A stretch of 64,000 bases of DNA from Bradyrhizobium sp. Arg816 (GCF_029989365.1 NZ_JAPRAQ010000001.1:248001-312000), one strand, 5' to 3'; numbered from the stretch's first letter, positions 28,533 to 37,390 are shown. The notes: generated by a model from the sequence alone, not told the origin. Program-made: numbers and translations.

Positions 28533-28552
28533 CCTTAAGTCACCTCTTAAGG
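28533..28552. promoter_or_regulatory. Perfect palindrome CCTTAAG/CTTAAGG
   Basis: Two exact 7-base arms, CCTTAAG and CTTAAGG, with a 6-base spacer lie between the CtrA-type box and the kinase start. It could be an operator or a second, degenerate TTAA pair. A weaker hairpin of GCCCGC/GCGGGC at 28583-28600 follows. Confidence 0.4.
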
Positions 28553-28617
28553 ATTTCTTGCCAGAGATAGACAATGCAGAAGGCCCGCCTTTGCGCGGGC
28601 AGGAATGTTGTTGTTCG

Positions 28618-30213
28618 ATGAGTAAACCCGCTGAAAAGCCAGAGGTCGTGCAGCTTCCGGCCGAGCCGGTGAGCGCGCCATCTGCGAGCAGCCGACGGGC
28701 TGCGTCGCAGCGGGTACGCGAGGCGCGCGACAAGTTAACGTCGACCAGCGGAACCCGGCCGGCTTTCGACGCCGAGATGCTGCGCCAATATGCCCAGACG
28801 CGGCTGTCGGCCTCCTATGTCGTGATGCTGCTGGTGGTCGCCACCGGTGTGCTGTTCGGGCTGTGGATGCAGCCGATCCCGGCCGCGGCCTGGACCGCCG
28901 GCATGCTCTGCATCCACGCCGCGATGATCCGCAGCTGCCACCGCTTCCTGGCTGAGGCCTCCTCGCCTGCGGCGACGCGCACATGGCGGACGCACTTCGT
29001 CGTGCTCGACCTGCTCTATGGCCTGTGCTGGATGGCGATCCTGATCCATCCCGTGCTCGACATGGTCACGGAAACGCTGATGATGTTCCTGATGCTGCTG
29101 GTGATCGCAGTGTCGAGCATGCTGGCCGCCAATCTGCCGATCGCCGCCCTCGCCGCCACGGCGCCGGTCGCGGTCGCGATGGCGCTCAGCTTTGCAATCA
29201 CCGGCGCGCTCGACAATTACATCCTGGCGGCGCTCGCGCTCGCGGCCGAAGGCTATTTCGTGCTGCTGGCGCACCGCCTGCACTCCTCGACCTTCGCCAC
29301 GCTCGAAGCACGCGCCGAGAAGGACGCGCTGATCGGCGAGCTCGAACAGGCCAAGGCGATCTCGGACGAAGCGCGCCACCGCGCCGAATCCGCCAACGTC
29401 GCAAAATCGCGCTTCCTCGCGCAGATGAGTCACGAGTTGCGCACGCCGCTGAACGCGATCCTCGGCTTCTCCGAGGTGATGAAGAGCGAAATTTTTGGCG
29501 CGCACGCGGTGCCGGTCTACAAGGAGTACTCGGCGGACATCCATAATTCCGGCGTGCACCTGCTCAACCTCATCAACGAGATCCTCGATCTGTCGCGGAT
29601 CGAGGCTGGCCGCTACGAGCTCAACGAGGAAGCGGTGTCGCTGGTCGGCATCGTCGCCGACTGCCATCATTTGATGAAGCTGCGTGCCTCGAGCCGCGGT
29701 ATCACCATCCACGAGGTGTTCGAGCAGGCCATGCCGCGGCTCTGGGCCGACGAGCGGGCGATCCGCCAGGTCGTGCTCAACCTGCTCTCCAACTCGATCA
29801 AGTTCACCCCGCAAGGCGGCGAGATCTGGCTCAAGGCCGGCTGGACCGCTTCGGGCGGGCAATATCTCTCGGTGAAGGATTCCGGCTCCGGCATCCCCGA
29901 GGACGAAATCCCGATCGTGCTCGCCTCGTTCGGCCAGGGCTCCAACTCGATCAAGTCGGCCGAACAGGGCGCAGGGCTGGGCCTGCCCATCGCCAAGAAC
30001 CTGATCGACCTGCATGGCGGCACATTCACGCTGAAATCGAAGCTGCGCATCGGCACCGAGGTGATCGTCACCTTCCCGCCGGAGCGCGTGATGAGTGCGC
30101 TGGCGCCGATGTCGGACGATTCTCCGCCGCTCCAGCCGGACAGTTCCGCGGTGCCCGACGAGAAGCGCCGGCCGCGTCACAAGCCGATCATGAGCGCAGG
30201 TACGGGCTCTTAA
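28618..30213 (+). CDS. Membrane histidine kinase, PleC/DivJ-like
   Basis: A 531-residue sensor kinase. After a polar N-terminus come about six membrane helices (residues 66-225) and a coiled coil (230-265). The H-box is MSHELRTPLNAILGFSEVM with His272, followed by the SGVHLLNLINEILDLSRIEAG stretch typical of PleC, DivJ and PdhS. The N-box (NLLSNSIKF), GSGIPEDE and GAGLGLPIAKN follow. It has no receiver domain; a DivK-like partner would be elsewhere. ATG 28618 is chosen; an upstream in-frame start adds 20 residues. CtrA-type box upstream. Confidence 0.9.
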   Translation: MSKPAEKPEVVQLPAEPVSAPSASSRRAASQRVREARDKLTSTSGTRPAFDAEMLRQYAQTRLSASYVVMLLVVATGVLFGLWMQPIPAAAWTAGMLCIHAAMIRSCHRFLAEASSPAATRTWRTHFVVLDLLYGLCWMAILIHPVLDMVTETLMMFLMLLVIAVSSMLAANLPIAALAATAPVAVAMALSFAITGALDNYILAALALAAEGYFVLLAHRLHSSTFATLEARAEKDALIGELEQAKAISDEARHRAESANVAKSRFLAQMSHELRTPLNAILGFSEVMKSEIFGAHAVPVYKEYSADIHNSGVHLLNLINEILDLSRIEAGRYELNEEAVSLVGIVADCHHLMKLRASSRGITIHEVFEQAMPRLWADERAIRQVVLNLLSNSIKFTPQGGEIWLKAGWTASGGQYLSVKDSGSGIPEDEIPIVLASFGQGSNSIKSAEQGAGLGLPIAKNLIDLHGGTFTLKSKLRIGTEVIVTFPPERVMSALAPMSDDSPPLQPDSSAVPDEKRRPRHKPIMSAGTGS

Positions 30214-30257
30214 CGAGATGCTTGCAGACATGCCCGACGATCCCCCACTATGGCCAC

Positions 30258-30461
30258 ATGAGCAAAGAAACGCCGTGCGTCGCCGTCTGCATGATCGATC
30301 CCAAGACCAGGCTGTGCTTCGGCTGCGGCCGGACCTTGCCGGAGATCGCGCGCTGGCACGCCATGGAGAGCACGGAACGGCTCGCGGTGATGGCGCTGTT
30401 GCCGGCACGCATGGTGGACGCGGGTTTGCAGCCAATCGCGGGATCGCCGAAACGCGTCTGA
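30258..30461 (+). CDS. DUF1289 small protein
   Basis: A 67-residue protein with the DUF1289 pattern: CVAVCMIDPKTRLCFGCGRT followed by LPEIARWHAM. The four cysteines likely bind iron-sulfur or zinc. Function unknown. It is 44 bp after the kinase gene and 28 bp before the protease gene, so all three may be cotranscribed. Confidence 0.85.
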   Translation: MSKETPCVAVCMIDPKTRLCFGCGRTLPEIARWHAMESTERLAVMALLPARMVDAGLQPIAGSPKRV

Positions 30462-30489
30462 TCGCCCTGCGTCGCCTCGGAGGCGCGCG

Positions 30490-31029
30490 ATGATGCGCTT
30501 CCTGCTCGTTCTCGTCATGCTCGCCGGCACGGCCGGTGCCGTCGTCGCCTATGGCGATCCCGACCGGATCGCGCGCGCGAGCAACAAGGTCTCGCACATG
30601 TTTCGCGCGCAGATCGCCTCCCCGGCCCCGGCCGTGCAGATCCAGCGCGGCCAGGGCGGCGAGTTCGCGCTGCGTGCGAAGATCAACGGCGTCGCCGCAC
30701 CGATGGTGATCGATACCGGTGCGACCTCAGTGGTGCTGACCTGGGAAACCGCGAAAGCGATCGGACTGCCTCTCGAGATGCTCGAATACGACGTCGATCT
30801 CGAAACCGCCGGCGGCCACACCAAGGCAGCCCGCCTTACGCTCGACCGCCTCTCCGTCGGCCACCTCGTCGAAAAGTCGGTGCCCGCCCTCGTCGTGCAG
30901 CGCGGGCAGATGAAGACCAACCTGCTCGGCATGAGCTTCCTCGACCGCCTGGAGAGCTGGGGCGTGCGCGCCGACAAGCTGATGCTCACAGGCTACCCGG
31001 AATTGCCAGATCGCCGCGCGCTCCGATAA
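30490..31029 (+). CDS. Retropepsin-like aspartic protease (TIGR02281 type)
   Basis: A 179-residue protein with one N-terminal membrane helix or signal (residues 3-21). The active-site motif VIDTGATSVVL holds Asp75-Thr-Gly. NLLGMSFLDRL near the C-terminus is the second family motif. As in retroviral proteases, a homodimer would be needed, each chain giving one Asp. It probably acts in the periplasm. Targets are not known. Confidence 0.88.
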   Translation: MMRFLLVLVMLAGTAGAVVAYGDPDRIARASNKVSHMFRAQIASPAPAVQIQRGQGGEFALRAKINGVAAPMVIDTGATSVVLTWETAKAIGLPLEMLEYDVDLETAGGHTKAARLTLDRLSVGHLVEKSVPALVVQRGQMKTNLLGMSFLDRLESWGVRADKLMLTGYPELPDRRALR

Positions 31030-31143
31030 TCCGCTTCGCTGCGCGCCCCATGCGCACGATCAAGGCCCAATCAGCCGGGACTGTCTGAGCCGCACAACGC
31101 GATCGGCGTTTGTCAGATCGCCCCTTGGCCGCTCTGGCGCCGG

Positions 31144-31506
31144 TCAAACTGACGGCGCCGCTCCATCCAGGCAGCCCCGCTGGATCCAGTCCGCGATCTC
31201 ATCGATATCGGCATCGGCAAAGAAAGAATTCGCGTTGAGCGGCATCCGGCCGAACCGCGCATGCGGGTCGTTTGCATCGAAATCCGGCGTATCGCCCCGT
31301 AGGGCGTGGATCATGATCGAGTTGTCGGGATCGCCAACGACGACGACACGCTGCCCCTTTACCGTACCGTCGGTGACGAACGTAGTGTGGGTCATGTCGC
31401 GCCACCAGCGGCCATGGCCCGACAGGTCCGGGTCTGCGCCCACCTTGGTACAACAGGCGTCCATGAAATTCTGGAAATCTGCATAGGTCGTGATTTTGCC
31501 TGCCAT
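31144..31506 (-). CDS. Small protein, cytochrome-like tail without CxxCH
   Basis: A 120-residue protein with no signal peptide. The end ADADIDEIADWIQRGCLDG resembles the closing helix of class I c-type cytochrome domains, and MPLNANSFF lies where the axial Met would be. However, CxxCH is missing; only a Cys-Cys pair (residues 18-19) is present, so heme attachment is unlikely. It lies 46 bp after the CxxCH protein gene and is probably cotranscribed. Function unknown. Confidence 0.7.
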   Translation of the reverse strand: MAGKITTYADFQNFMDACCTKVGADPDLSGHGRWWRDMTHTTFVTDGTVKGQRVVVVGDPDNSIMIHALRGDTPDFDANDPHARFGRMPLNANSFFADADIDEIADWIQRGCLDGAAPSV

Positions 31507-31552
31507 GTCCGATCCCCCAACTGCTTCGTCACTTCAAATTCGGAACCCCACG

Positions 31553-33016
31553 TCACCGACGTTGAAGCACGCGGGCCAATGCCTGCACCATCGGGTCATT
31601 GTCGAGAGCGGTCCTCGCCGGCGACACAGCCTCATTGGTTTTTCGTGGTGCCATCTTGGCGCCGGTCGCTGTCGATAAGGGCGCTGCAATCCGCCGGAAT
31701 GCCGCGGATGCCAGCATTAGCTGCGCTGGGTCGTGTGCATCGAGCGCCATGAACGCGACAAAGTCCCGGCCGAGCTGATTTGACACGGCCTGATGGCATT
31801 CCATGCAGCTGGAGCCGTTCCGCTGCTGGTAGGTCTCCATCGTCGTGTTCGCCAGGGTCGAACCAACTCCCAGCGGGAACGGTCCTCCTACGTTGGTCGG
31901 ACCTGGTGTCCCCGGCGCGCTTGGCCATTGCGTCATGATCAGCATGTAGTTGGCCCAGACCGTTCCCTTGATCTCGGGGAGATTCCAATACGCCCGGTTC
32001 ATCTGCATCGTATCGGACTGGATCGGTTGCAGACGAACGACCTGCATCGGATCCGGGTTATCGCTTGGAGGATTGTCGTCGGAGATCATCTTGGGGGCCG
32101 GCGTCGGCGCGAGCCCCGGAGGCGGAGATCCGGAGTTGAACGAGTAAGGAACCTGCGCGGCCTTGGCGTCCGGCTCATCATTTTTTGGTGGAACGTTATC
32201 GATATGCTCGAACGAGCTCCAGATCCATTGCGGCCGGAGCTTCGTCTTGATCACGATATGGAGGCCGACGAGCGCGATGTCCCGCTCGTTGCAAACGATG
32301 CTTCCGCCGCGCGTCGTCGCGACCGGATCAAAGACCATGGCTTTGGCGATGTAATAGCGGCTGCGGTCGATCCCATCGTTTGGCTTGAGCACGCGCCAAG
32401 CAGCTTTCAGTTCAATTGAACCGTCCCGAAACGCCCCGGGTTTCGCTGCGGTGGGCAGGTTCTGCTTGATGTACCACTTGTTGTTGTCATCGACGATTGA
32501 ATCGAACTGCTCGCGATTAAAGCGAACCTCGTAGCGGGTGTACATCCGGCTCTGGTCAATCAGCGGATTGGCAAGGCGGGCCAGCGTGAAGGCGGCCTGA
32601 TTGAAATCCGCGAAATGACTGAATGCGCTAAGCGTCTTGGTCTGGTTGGTGACAGCGCCTCCGCACGGGTTCGTGCCGTCGTAGCTGGTCCATGATGCCG
32701 GTCTCGGCGCGCCCGGCGCAAAGACCTCGTAGCGCGCCTTGTAGGTCTCCCAGACGCGGGGGCCCGCGTCGCCCGGCTTCTTGGTCCGATCGGGCTGCCC
32801 GCGGTTTGGGGCGCCGTCCAGAGCCGGCCAGTTCAACGCGACGAAGGCCCGCCAGCTGAAATTGTCAAACCGCGGAAACGGATTGCCGGGCGCATCCGGG
32901 ACATCATCAATGCGGTCTGGCAGCACCTGCGGCGTCACATCCTGCGCCGACGCATTGCGCGGAACAAAAAATATCGAGAAGCTCACCAGGATCACTATGG
33001 CCATGAAAATTGGCAT
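31553..33016 (-). CDS. Exported protein with a single CxxCH heme motif
   Basis: A 487-residue protein. A signal peptide ends near NASAQD (residue 25). The long body has aromatic-rich segments such as FSWRAFVALNWPALDG. CMECH at residues 404-408 would attach one c-type heme, and Met residues downstream (FMALDAHDPAQLM) are possible axial ligands. I do not recognise the N-terminal 380 residues. ATG 33016 has GAGG upstream; the longer start adds 22 Arg-rich residues. Paired with the following gene at 31144. Confidence 0.75.
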   Translation of the reverse strand: MPIFMAIVILVSFSIFFVPRNASAQDVTPQVLPDRIDDVPDAPGNPFPRFDNFSWRAFVALNWPALDGAPNRGQPDRTKKPGDAGPRVWETYKARYEVFAPGAPRPASWTSYDGTNPCGGAVTNQTKTLSAFSHFADFNQAAFTLARLANPLIDQSRMYTRYEVRFNREQFDSIVDDNNKWYIKQNLPTAAKPGAFRDGSIELKAAWRVLKPNDGIDRSRYYIAKAMVFDPVATTRGGSIVCNERDIALVGLHIVIKTKLRPQWIWSSFEHIDNVPPKNDEPDAKAAQVPYSFNSGSPPPGLAPTPAPKMISDDNPPSDNPDPMQVVRLQPIQSDTMQMNRAYWNLPEIKGTVWANYMLIMTQWPSAPGTPGPTNVGGPFPLGVGSTLANTTMETYQQRNGSSCMECHQAVSNQLGRDFVAFMALDAHDPAQLMLASAAFRRIAAPLSTATGAKMAPRKTNEAVSPARTALDNDPMVQALARVLQRR

Positions 33017-33438
33017 CGCTGGTCCCTCATCAAATCGACCCGCATGACGGGTCCGAGTCCAACGTCTCCGACGCGAAAACAACCGCGAACGTCACCGCAT
33101 GAAATGATGCGAGGGCCGAAGGATCGTCGGGCGAGTAAATAGCAGAGTAATAAACAATTTTAGATTGTAGAACGCGTCCTGTCTAATGCTTTATTGTCGC
33201 AAACCCTCTCGATCCACCCATCATTGCGATGTCGTGTATGCGCGACGCCAGAGGCATCTCGCCTCGTCATCCTGACGGACAGCGGCCGATCTGGCGCCTT
33301 GTAAGGCCACCAGCGCGCTGCGCAACATCGGCGCGGCTGCCAGCCAACCGCCTGACCCGAGCCCCCGCCAACAATCCATCGATGCGGCATTTCCTCTATT
33401 TACAAACCGCCTAGTCGGCGGGCCGCGGCGTCGAATGA
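33017..33438. other. Intergenic stretch, no gene seen
   Basis: About 420 bp upstream of the CxxCH gene. The part nearest the gene is more AT rich (around 33130-33200) and probably holds its promoter. I see no frame worth reporting before the porin remnant. Confidence 0.4.
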
Positions 33439-33576
33439 GCGTTCCTGCCGAAATGGTCGGCCAAGGCCGAATATCTCTATACCGAGTTCAAGCACGACGA
33501 TCTGCCGGACTGGAACGCCGCGAAATTCCACACCTTCCGCGTCGGCGTGAACTATCATTTCGATCTGTTCCGCTGA
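33439..33576 (+). pseudogene. C-terminal remnant of an outer-membrane beta-barrel protein
   Basis: A 45-codon frame with no start codon of its own ends at TGA 33574-33576. Its text, WSAKAEYLYTEF, then FRVGVNYHFDLFR, is the last two beta strands and aromatic terminus of rhizobial Omp25/31-like barrels. A stop precedes it at 33436. The body of the gene is absent, so this is the tail left after a deletion. It lies next to dusA. Confidence 0.75.
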
Positions 33577-33626
33577 GGCAGGCCGAAAGAGCCGGATTTC
33601 ACGATCCGGCTCTTCACCTGCCTGGG

Positions 33627-34622
33627 CTAGGCCGCGGCCTCCGCCGGAGCGCGCGCACCGACACGCGCGATGGCATCCCGCAGCACGTCCACACCGGCGC
33701 CCGGCTTCACCCCTTGCTCGGCAAGATGGCGGCGGAAGGCGCGCGCGCCGGGCACGGCGTGGAACGCCCCGACGAAATGCCGCGTGATCGCATGCAGCCG
33801 CGTGCCCCGCGCAAGCTGCTGCTCGATATAGGGCATCATCGCTTCGAGCGCGTCCTGCATCGTCGCATGCGGCGCCGCTTCGCCGAAGATGTCTTGATCG
33901 ACGGAGAGCAGCCGCCATGGCTCCTGATAGGCGGCGCGGCCGAGCATCACGCCGTCGACGTGCTCGAGATGCGCTTTCGCCTCGTCGATGCCTGGGATGC
34001 CGCCGTTGATGATGACAGGCAGGTCAGGCATCGCGCGCTTGAGGCGATAGACGCGATCATAGTCGAGCGGCGGAATGTCGCGGTTCTCTTTCGGCGACAG
34101 ACCGTTCAGCCAGGCTTTTCTGGCATGCACGATCAGCGCGTCGCAGCCGGACGCAACCACTCCGCGCGCAAGCGTATCGAGCGCGGCTTCCGGATCCTGG
34201 TCGTCGATGCCGATGCGGCATTTCACCGTGACCGGAACGGCGACCGCGCACTTCATCGCATCGACGCACCTCGCCACCAGCTCCGGCTCCGCCATGAGAC
34301 ACGCGCCGAAGCGTCCATCCTTCACGCGATCCGACGGGCAGCCGACATTGAGGTTGATCTCGTCATAACCGAACTCCTCGCCGATCCGCGCGGCCAGCGC
34401 GAGTTCGCGCGGATCCGAACCGCCGAGCTGAAGCGCCACCTTGTGCTCGACCGCATCGAACCCGAGCAGCCGCTGCCGGTCACCATGAATGATGGCGCCG
34501 GTCGTCAGCATCTCCGTATAGAGCAGCGCCCGCCGCGTCAGGTGACGGTGGAACACCCGGCAATGCCGATCGGTCCAATCCATCATGGGGGCCGTAGAAA
34601 ATTTCCACCTTAAGCCATTCAT
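33627..34622 (-). CDS. dusA: tRNA-dihydrouridine(20/20a) synthase DusA
   Basis: A 331-residue FMN enzyme that reduces uridine 20/20a in the tRNA D-loop. FSTAPMMDWTDRHCR at the start binds FMN, NLNVGCPSDRV with GRFGACLM is the catalytic-Cys region, and VKCRIGIDD, HARKAWLNGLSPKENR and INGGI follow in the DusA order. Length is normal. The 5' part of dusA is a known integration target for genomic islands; here the gene is intact, but a remnant and unusual repeats flank it. Confidence 0.95.
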   Translation of the reverse strand: MNGLRWKFSTAPMMDWTDRHCRVFHRHLTRRALLYTEMLTTGAIIHGDRQRLLGFDAVEHKVALQLGGSDPRELALAARIGEEFGYDEINLNVGCPSDRVKDGRFGACLMAEPELVARCVDAMKCAVAVPVTVKCRIGIDDQDPEAALDTLARGVVASGCDALIVHARKAWLNGLSPKENRDIPPLDYDRVYRLKRAMPDLPVIINGGIPGIDEAKAHLEHVDGVMLGRAAYQEPWRLLSVDQDIFGEAAPHATMQDALEAMMPYIEQQLARGTRLHAITRHFVGAFHAVPGARAFRRHLAEQGVKPGAGVDVLRDAIARVGARAPAEAAA

Positions 34623-35063
34623 TTCGTTGATCTATTTAACCTTCAGTTGATCCTTCGTGTGATTGGACCGATTGAGAAATCTGGTGTGACGAAGCTACCG
34701 CAGCTTGGCTTTTCTAGGCCCATATAGGCATGATTTGGAAGCGGAAATCGCCTCTTCGGATTCTCAGTGCACACGCCAGACACACGAGAGCGAGGCATGC
34801 ACATGCAAAGTACCGAGATCATAGCCGCTCAATTATGCTCACTTCGCGATGTGAGTATAATTGGCACCTATGGCACAATGGACTTCTTGGGCTAATCAAG
34901 CAGAAGCTTGAGGCTAGCGATCTGTGCCTCATGCTCGGCGTCACGGGCAATTCGCGCCCTATGATCATGATAGCGTCGCATCGTCCGCCGTGTATGAGCC
35001 CGCATAAGACAACTTTACGAAGAATGCTCGGCACAAGCTGCGGCCTGTTATCCCTCTCGCGGA
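34623..35063. other. Low-GC intergenic stretch with inverted repeats
   Basis: These 441 bp between dusA and the Popeye-like gene are visibly richer in AT. They include a 14-base copy of the dusA DWTD-coding motif in opposite orientation (34661-34674) and a near-perfect inverted repeat (34830-34863). A 37-codon frame on the minus strand (34892-35005) has plausible text but no support. Confidence 0.5.
34830..34863. repeat. Inverted repeat, 13-nt arms
   Basis: CAATTATGCTCAC and GTGAGTATAATTG are reverse complements with one mismatch around the spacer TTCGCGAT. No T-run follows on either strand, so it looks more like an operator or an element end than a terminator. Confidence 0.65.
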
Positions 35064-35774
35064 TCACTTCGACACGAAGCTTTTCACAGCGAGCCCCGAG
35101 CCGACGATAGAGACGTCGTGCAATTTTACTGCAAGATCCGCGCTCACAATTCGAAGAAGGTTGGCGCGAAGCTCCGGTTTGTTCGCCGTGAATTCTCTGA
35201 CGTGGTGCAGATCCCAGCTTGCAAGCGTTCCGGCGCCGCGTGCCACAACGTCCACCGGACTGGCCAAGCCGCTGTAGGCGCTCACGTCGCCGATGAGTTG
35301 ACCGGGCCGAAGCGCTATTCTGGTGCCGTTGCAGAGAATGGCCTCGATTTCTCCGGCCATGACAACAAGAGCCTCGGACAAGAGCTGCCCCCTTGTGAGA
35401 ATGACTTCTTCGGCCGAGCAGTCGACCCATCGGGCAAGGCTGACCAGCCCCAAGAATTCCCGCTTGTCGACCGAGCTGAATGCGACCTGATAGAGCCGTT
35501 CTTCCCTGTCGCCCAGCACGACCGGCCGCCGCTCCAGGAGCGTCGCCACGATCCGAATCGCGTTGACGATCATGAACGCCGCTCCCCAAAAGATCGGCGG
35601 CCACAGCGTGTCGTCCTGGAAATAGTAATATGGCAAGGTCAATCCCTCACCAACGATGGCCAGGACACGCAGCGTAAGGACGCCTTGCGCCGAGAAGGCG
35701 ACGAGGAACACGATGTTCGAGAGGTTGATCAGGCCGTTGATCCCGAGAACCTGATCAGCCACGAACTCGTACAT
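35064..35774 (-). CDS. Popeye-like membrane protein with cyclic-nucleotide-binding fold
   Basis: A 236-residue protein. Three hydrophobic segments (about residues 12-34, 36-52 and 60-80) are followed by VVLGDREERLYQVAF and a cyclic-nucleotide-binding-like beta barrel (about 95-215) with LTRGQLLSEALVVMAGEIEA and RPGQLIGDVSAYSG. Three helices plus one such domain is the layout of Popeye (POPDC) proteins, known mainly from animals. The usual phosphate-binding Arg of CRP-type domains is not obvious. GGAG precedes ATG 35774. Function unknown. Confidence 0.75.
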   Translation of the reverse strand: MYEFVADQVLGINGLINLSNIVFLVAFSAQGVLTLRVLAIVGEGLTLPYYYFQDDTLWPPIFWGAAFMIVNAIRIVATLLERRPVVLGDREERLYQVAFSSVDKREFLGLVSLARWVDCSAEEVILTRGQLLSEALVVMAGEIEAILCNGTRIALRPGQLIGDVSAYSGLASPVDVVARGAGTLASWDLHHVREFTANKPELRANLLRIVSADLAVKLHDVSIVGSGLAVKSFVSK

Positions 35775-36024
35775 GAAGACTCCAACGACGTTTTCTGATG
35801 CGGCCTACGCGGCTCTGGCAAGAGATCCGAAGAGCCTGGCCCGAAAGGCTGCTCTGGTCATATTCCGGTTCATTCTGGGGAATGACGGACCGCGCATGCG
35901 ATACCGCCCCGAAGCTCACTATATGCGGGGCCCGGGCCCGAAATGGCGAGAGAAGCACGGCCTGGATCGACACATAAAATCGTGATCGCTTCATCGCAAC
36001 TCGTGTTTCAGCCTCCCGCGACGC

Positions 36025-37194
36025 TCAACCTGCCGCCGCGACGGCCGCCTTGGCCGGCGCCTTGTCGGTGCTCTTCGACCAAGACCGGTAGTAGGCCAGC
36101 ACGGTCATCATCAAGATGCCGACAATGCTAACCACGATCTGCATCCAGATCGCGCCGGAAATCTCGACCAGCACGACATGTGCGGCAAAGGACAGGAATA
36201 TCCCGGCGCAAAACACCTCGAGCGATTGTTGACCGCATTTGATTGCCGGTCGAAAAATCGTCCGTTCCAGACCCGGCCAGTCGCGGGGCAACAGGCGAAC
36301 GACGAAGAACGCGAACACGACGAAGTGCAGAAGGCGATAGGGTGCGAGATTGGTCTTGTCGTTTGGATTGAAGGCGCCGTAGACCTCCGCCGGGATCAGT
36401 GACCGCAGCTCGTCGAACCGGGCCGACATTGTCATCACCAGAGCGAACAGAAGATAGGCGATGCCGAGCGCCAATGCGGTACGCGACCGGATGAACGGCA
36501 TCGCCTGTGTCGATCCGCAAAGCGCAAACCAGGCTCCGAACGTGAACAGAAACTGCCAGGCGAATGGATTGAAGTACCAGACGCCAGTTGGATAGGCCGA
36601 GAGGTTCCATCCGAAGTGCCTGGCCAGCAGATAGAGCAACGCCGAAGCAGCCAGCGTTAAATTGGGTCTGCGCAGCATCAGCCAGAGTATCGGCGGGAAG
36701 ACGCCCATCAGCACTATGTAAAGCGGCAGCACATCCATGTTCACCGGCTTGAAGCGAAGGATCAGCCCCTCGAACAGGAACTGCGCGGAATTTCCGAGGA
36801 AGCCCCTTATGTTGAAGTCGTCGGTGAAGCCGGAGTTGCCAGACCTCTGTGCGACATATTCGATTTCGGCGAGATAGAGCACGAACAGGAAGACGTGCGC
36901 GACATAGATCTGCCAGACCCGCTTCAGAAGTCTCGTCGCGCCGACGACAAATCCCCGTTCGAGCATCATCCGGGCAAAGACGAAGGCGACAGTGTAGCCG
37001 GAAATGAAGATGAAGGGATCCGCAGCATCGCTGAAGCCGTAGTTCCGCGTCGTCACCCAGTTCACGATGTTATTGGGGATAAGGTCGAGGAAGATTCCCC
37101 AATTTGCCACACCTCGGAACAGGTCCAGCCGCAGATCGCGGCCTTTCGTCGGCAGCGTAGCGAGGATCTTCATCGTCAATGCACCCAAGCTCAA
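36025..37194 (-). CDS. OpgC family membrane protein
   Basis: A 389-residue protein with about ten membrane helices. RLDLFRGVANWGIFLDLIPNN and DAADPFIFISGYTVAF are the N-terminal signatures of OpgC, which succinylates osmoregulated periplasmic glucans in some bacteria. Related acyltransferases share the fold. The start is TTG 37194, supported by AAGGAG about ten bases upstream; ATG 37173 is a close alternative. No opgG/H gene is nearby, so the acceptor is an inference. Confidence 0.88.
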   Translation of the reverse strand: MSLGALTMKILATLPTKGRDLRLDLFRGVANWGIFLDLIPNNIVNWVTTRNYGFSDAADPFIFISGYTVAFVFARMMLERGFVVGATRLLKRVWQIYVAHVFLFVLYLAEIEYVAQRSGNSGFTDDFNIRGFLGNSAQFLFEGLILRFKPVNMDVLPLYIVLMGVFPPILWLMLRRPNLTLAASALLYLLARHFGWNLSAYPTGVWYFNPFAWQFLFTFGAWFALCGSTQAMPFIRSRTALALGIAYLLFALVMTMSARFDELRSLIPAEVYGAFNPNDKTNLAPYRLLHFVVFAFFVVRLLPRDWPGLERTIFRPAIKCGQQSLEVFCAGIFLSFAAHVVLVEISGAIWMQIVVSIVGILMMTVLAYYRSWSKSTDKAPAKAAVAAAG

Positions 37195-37390
37195 GCGCGC
37201 GGGTTCTCCTTCGCCGGCCGCCTGCTCGCGCAGCGTCTCCGTTTACGGCGTCTAGAGCCGGCCCCGGCATTTCGACGTGACCGCTCCGAGCATAGCTGCC
37301 GATGACTGCTCGTATTGTACAATCGTGCGCATGCGGGACGTGAGTTCAGCGGAAGGACGGGAGACGAGACCTGCGCAACGGCCTCAATCT

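Noticed and set aside
34892..35005. 37-codon frame on the minus strand between dusA and the Popeye-like gene
   Set aside because: The text looks like a short charged helix, but there is no good ribosome site and no comparison to support it.
34730..35110. 126-codon plus-strand frame between dusA and the Popeye-like gene
   Set aside because: Composition is unlike a protein (many Arg, His, Ser), no ribosome site, and it runs into the 3' end of the opposite gene.
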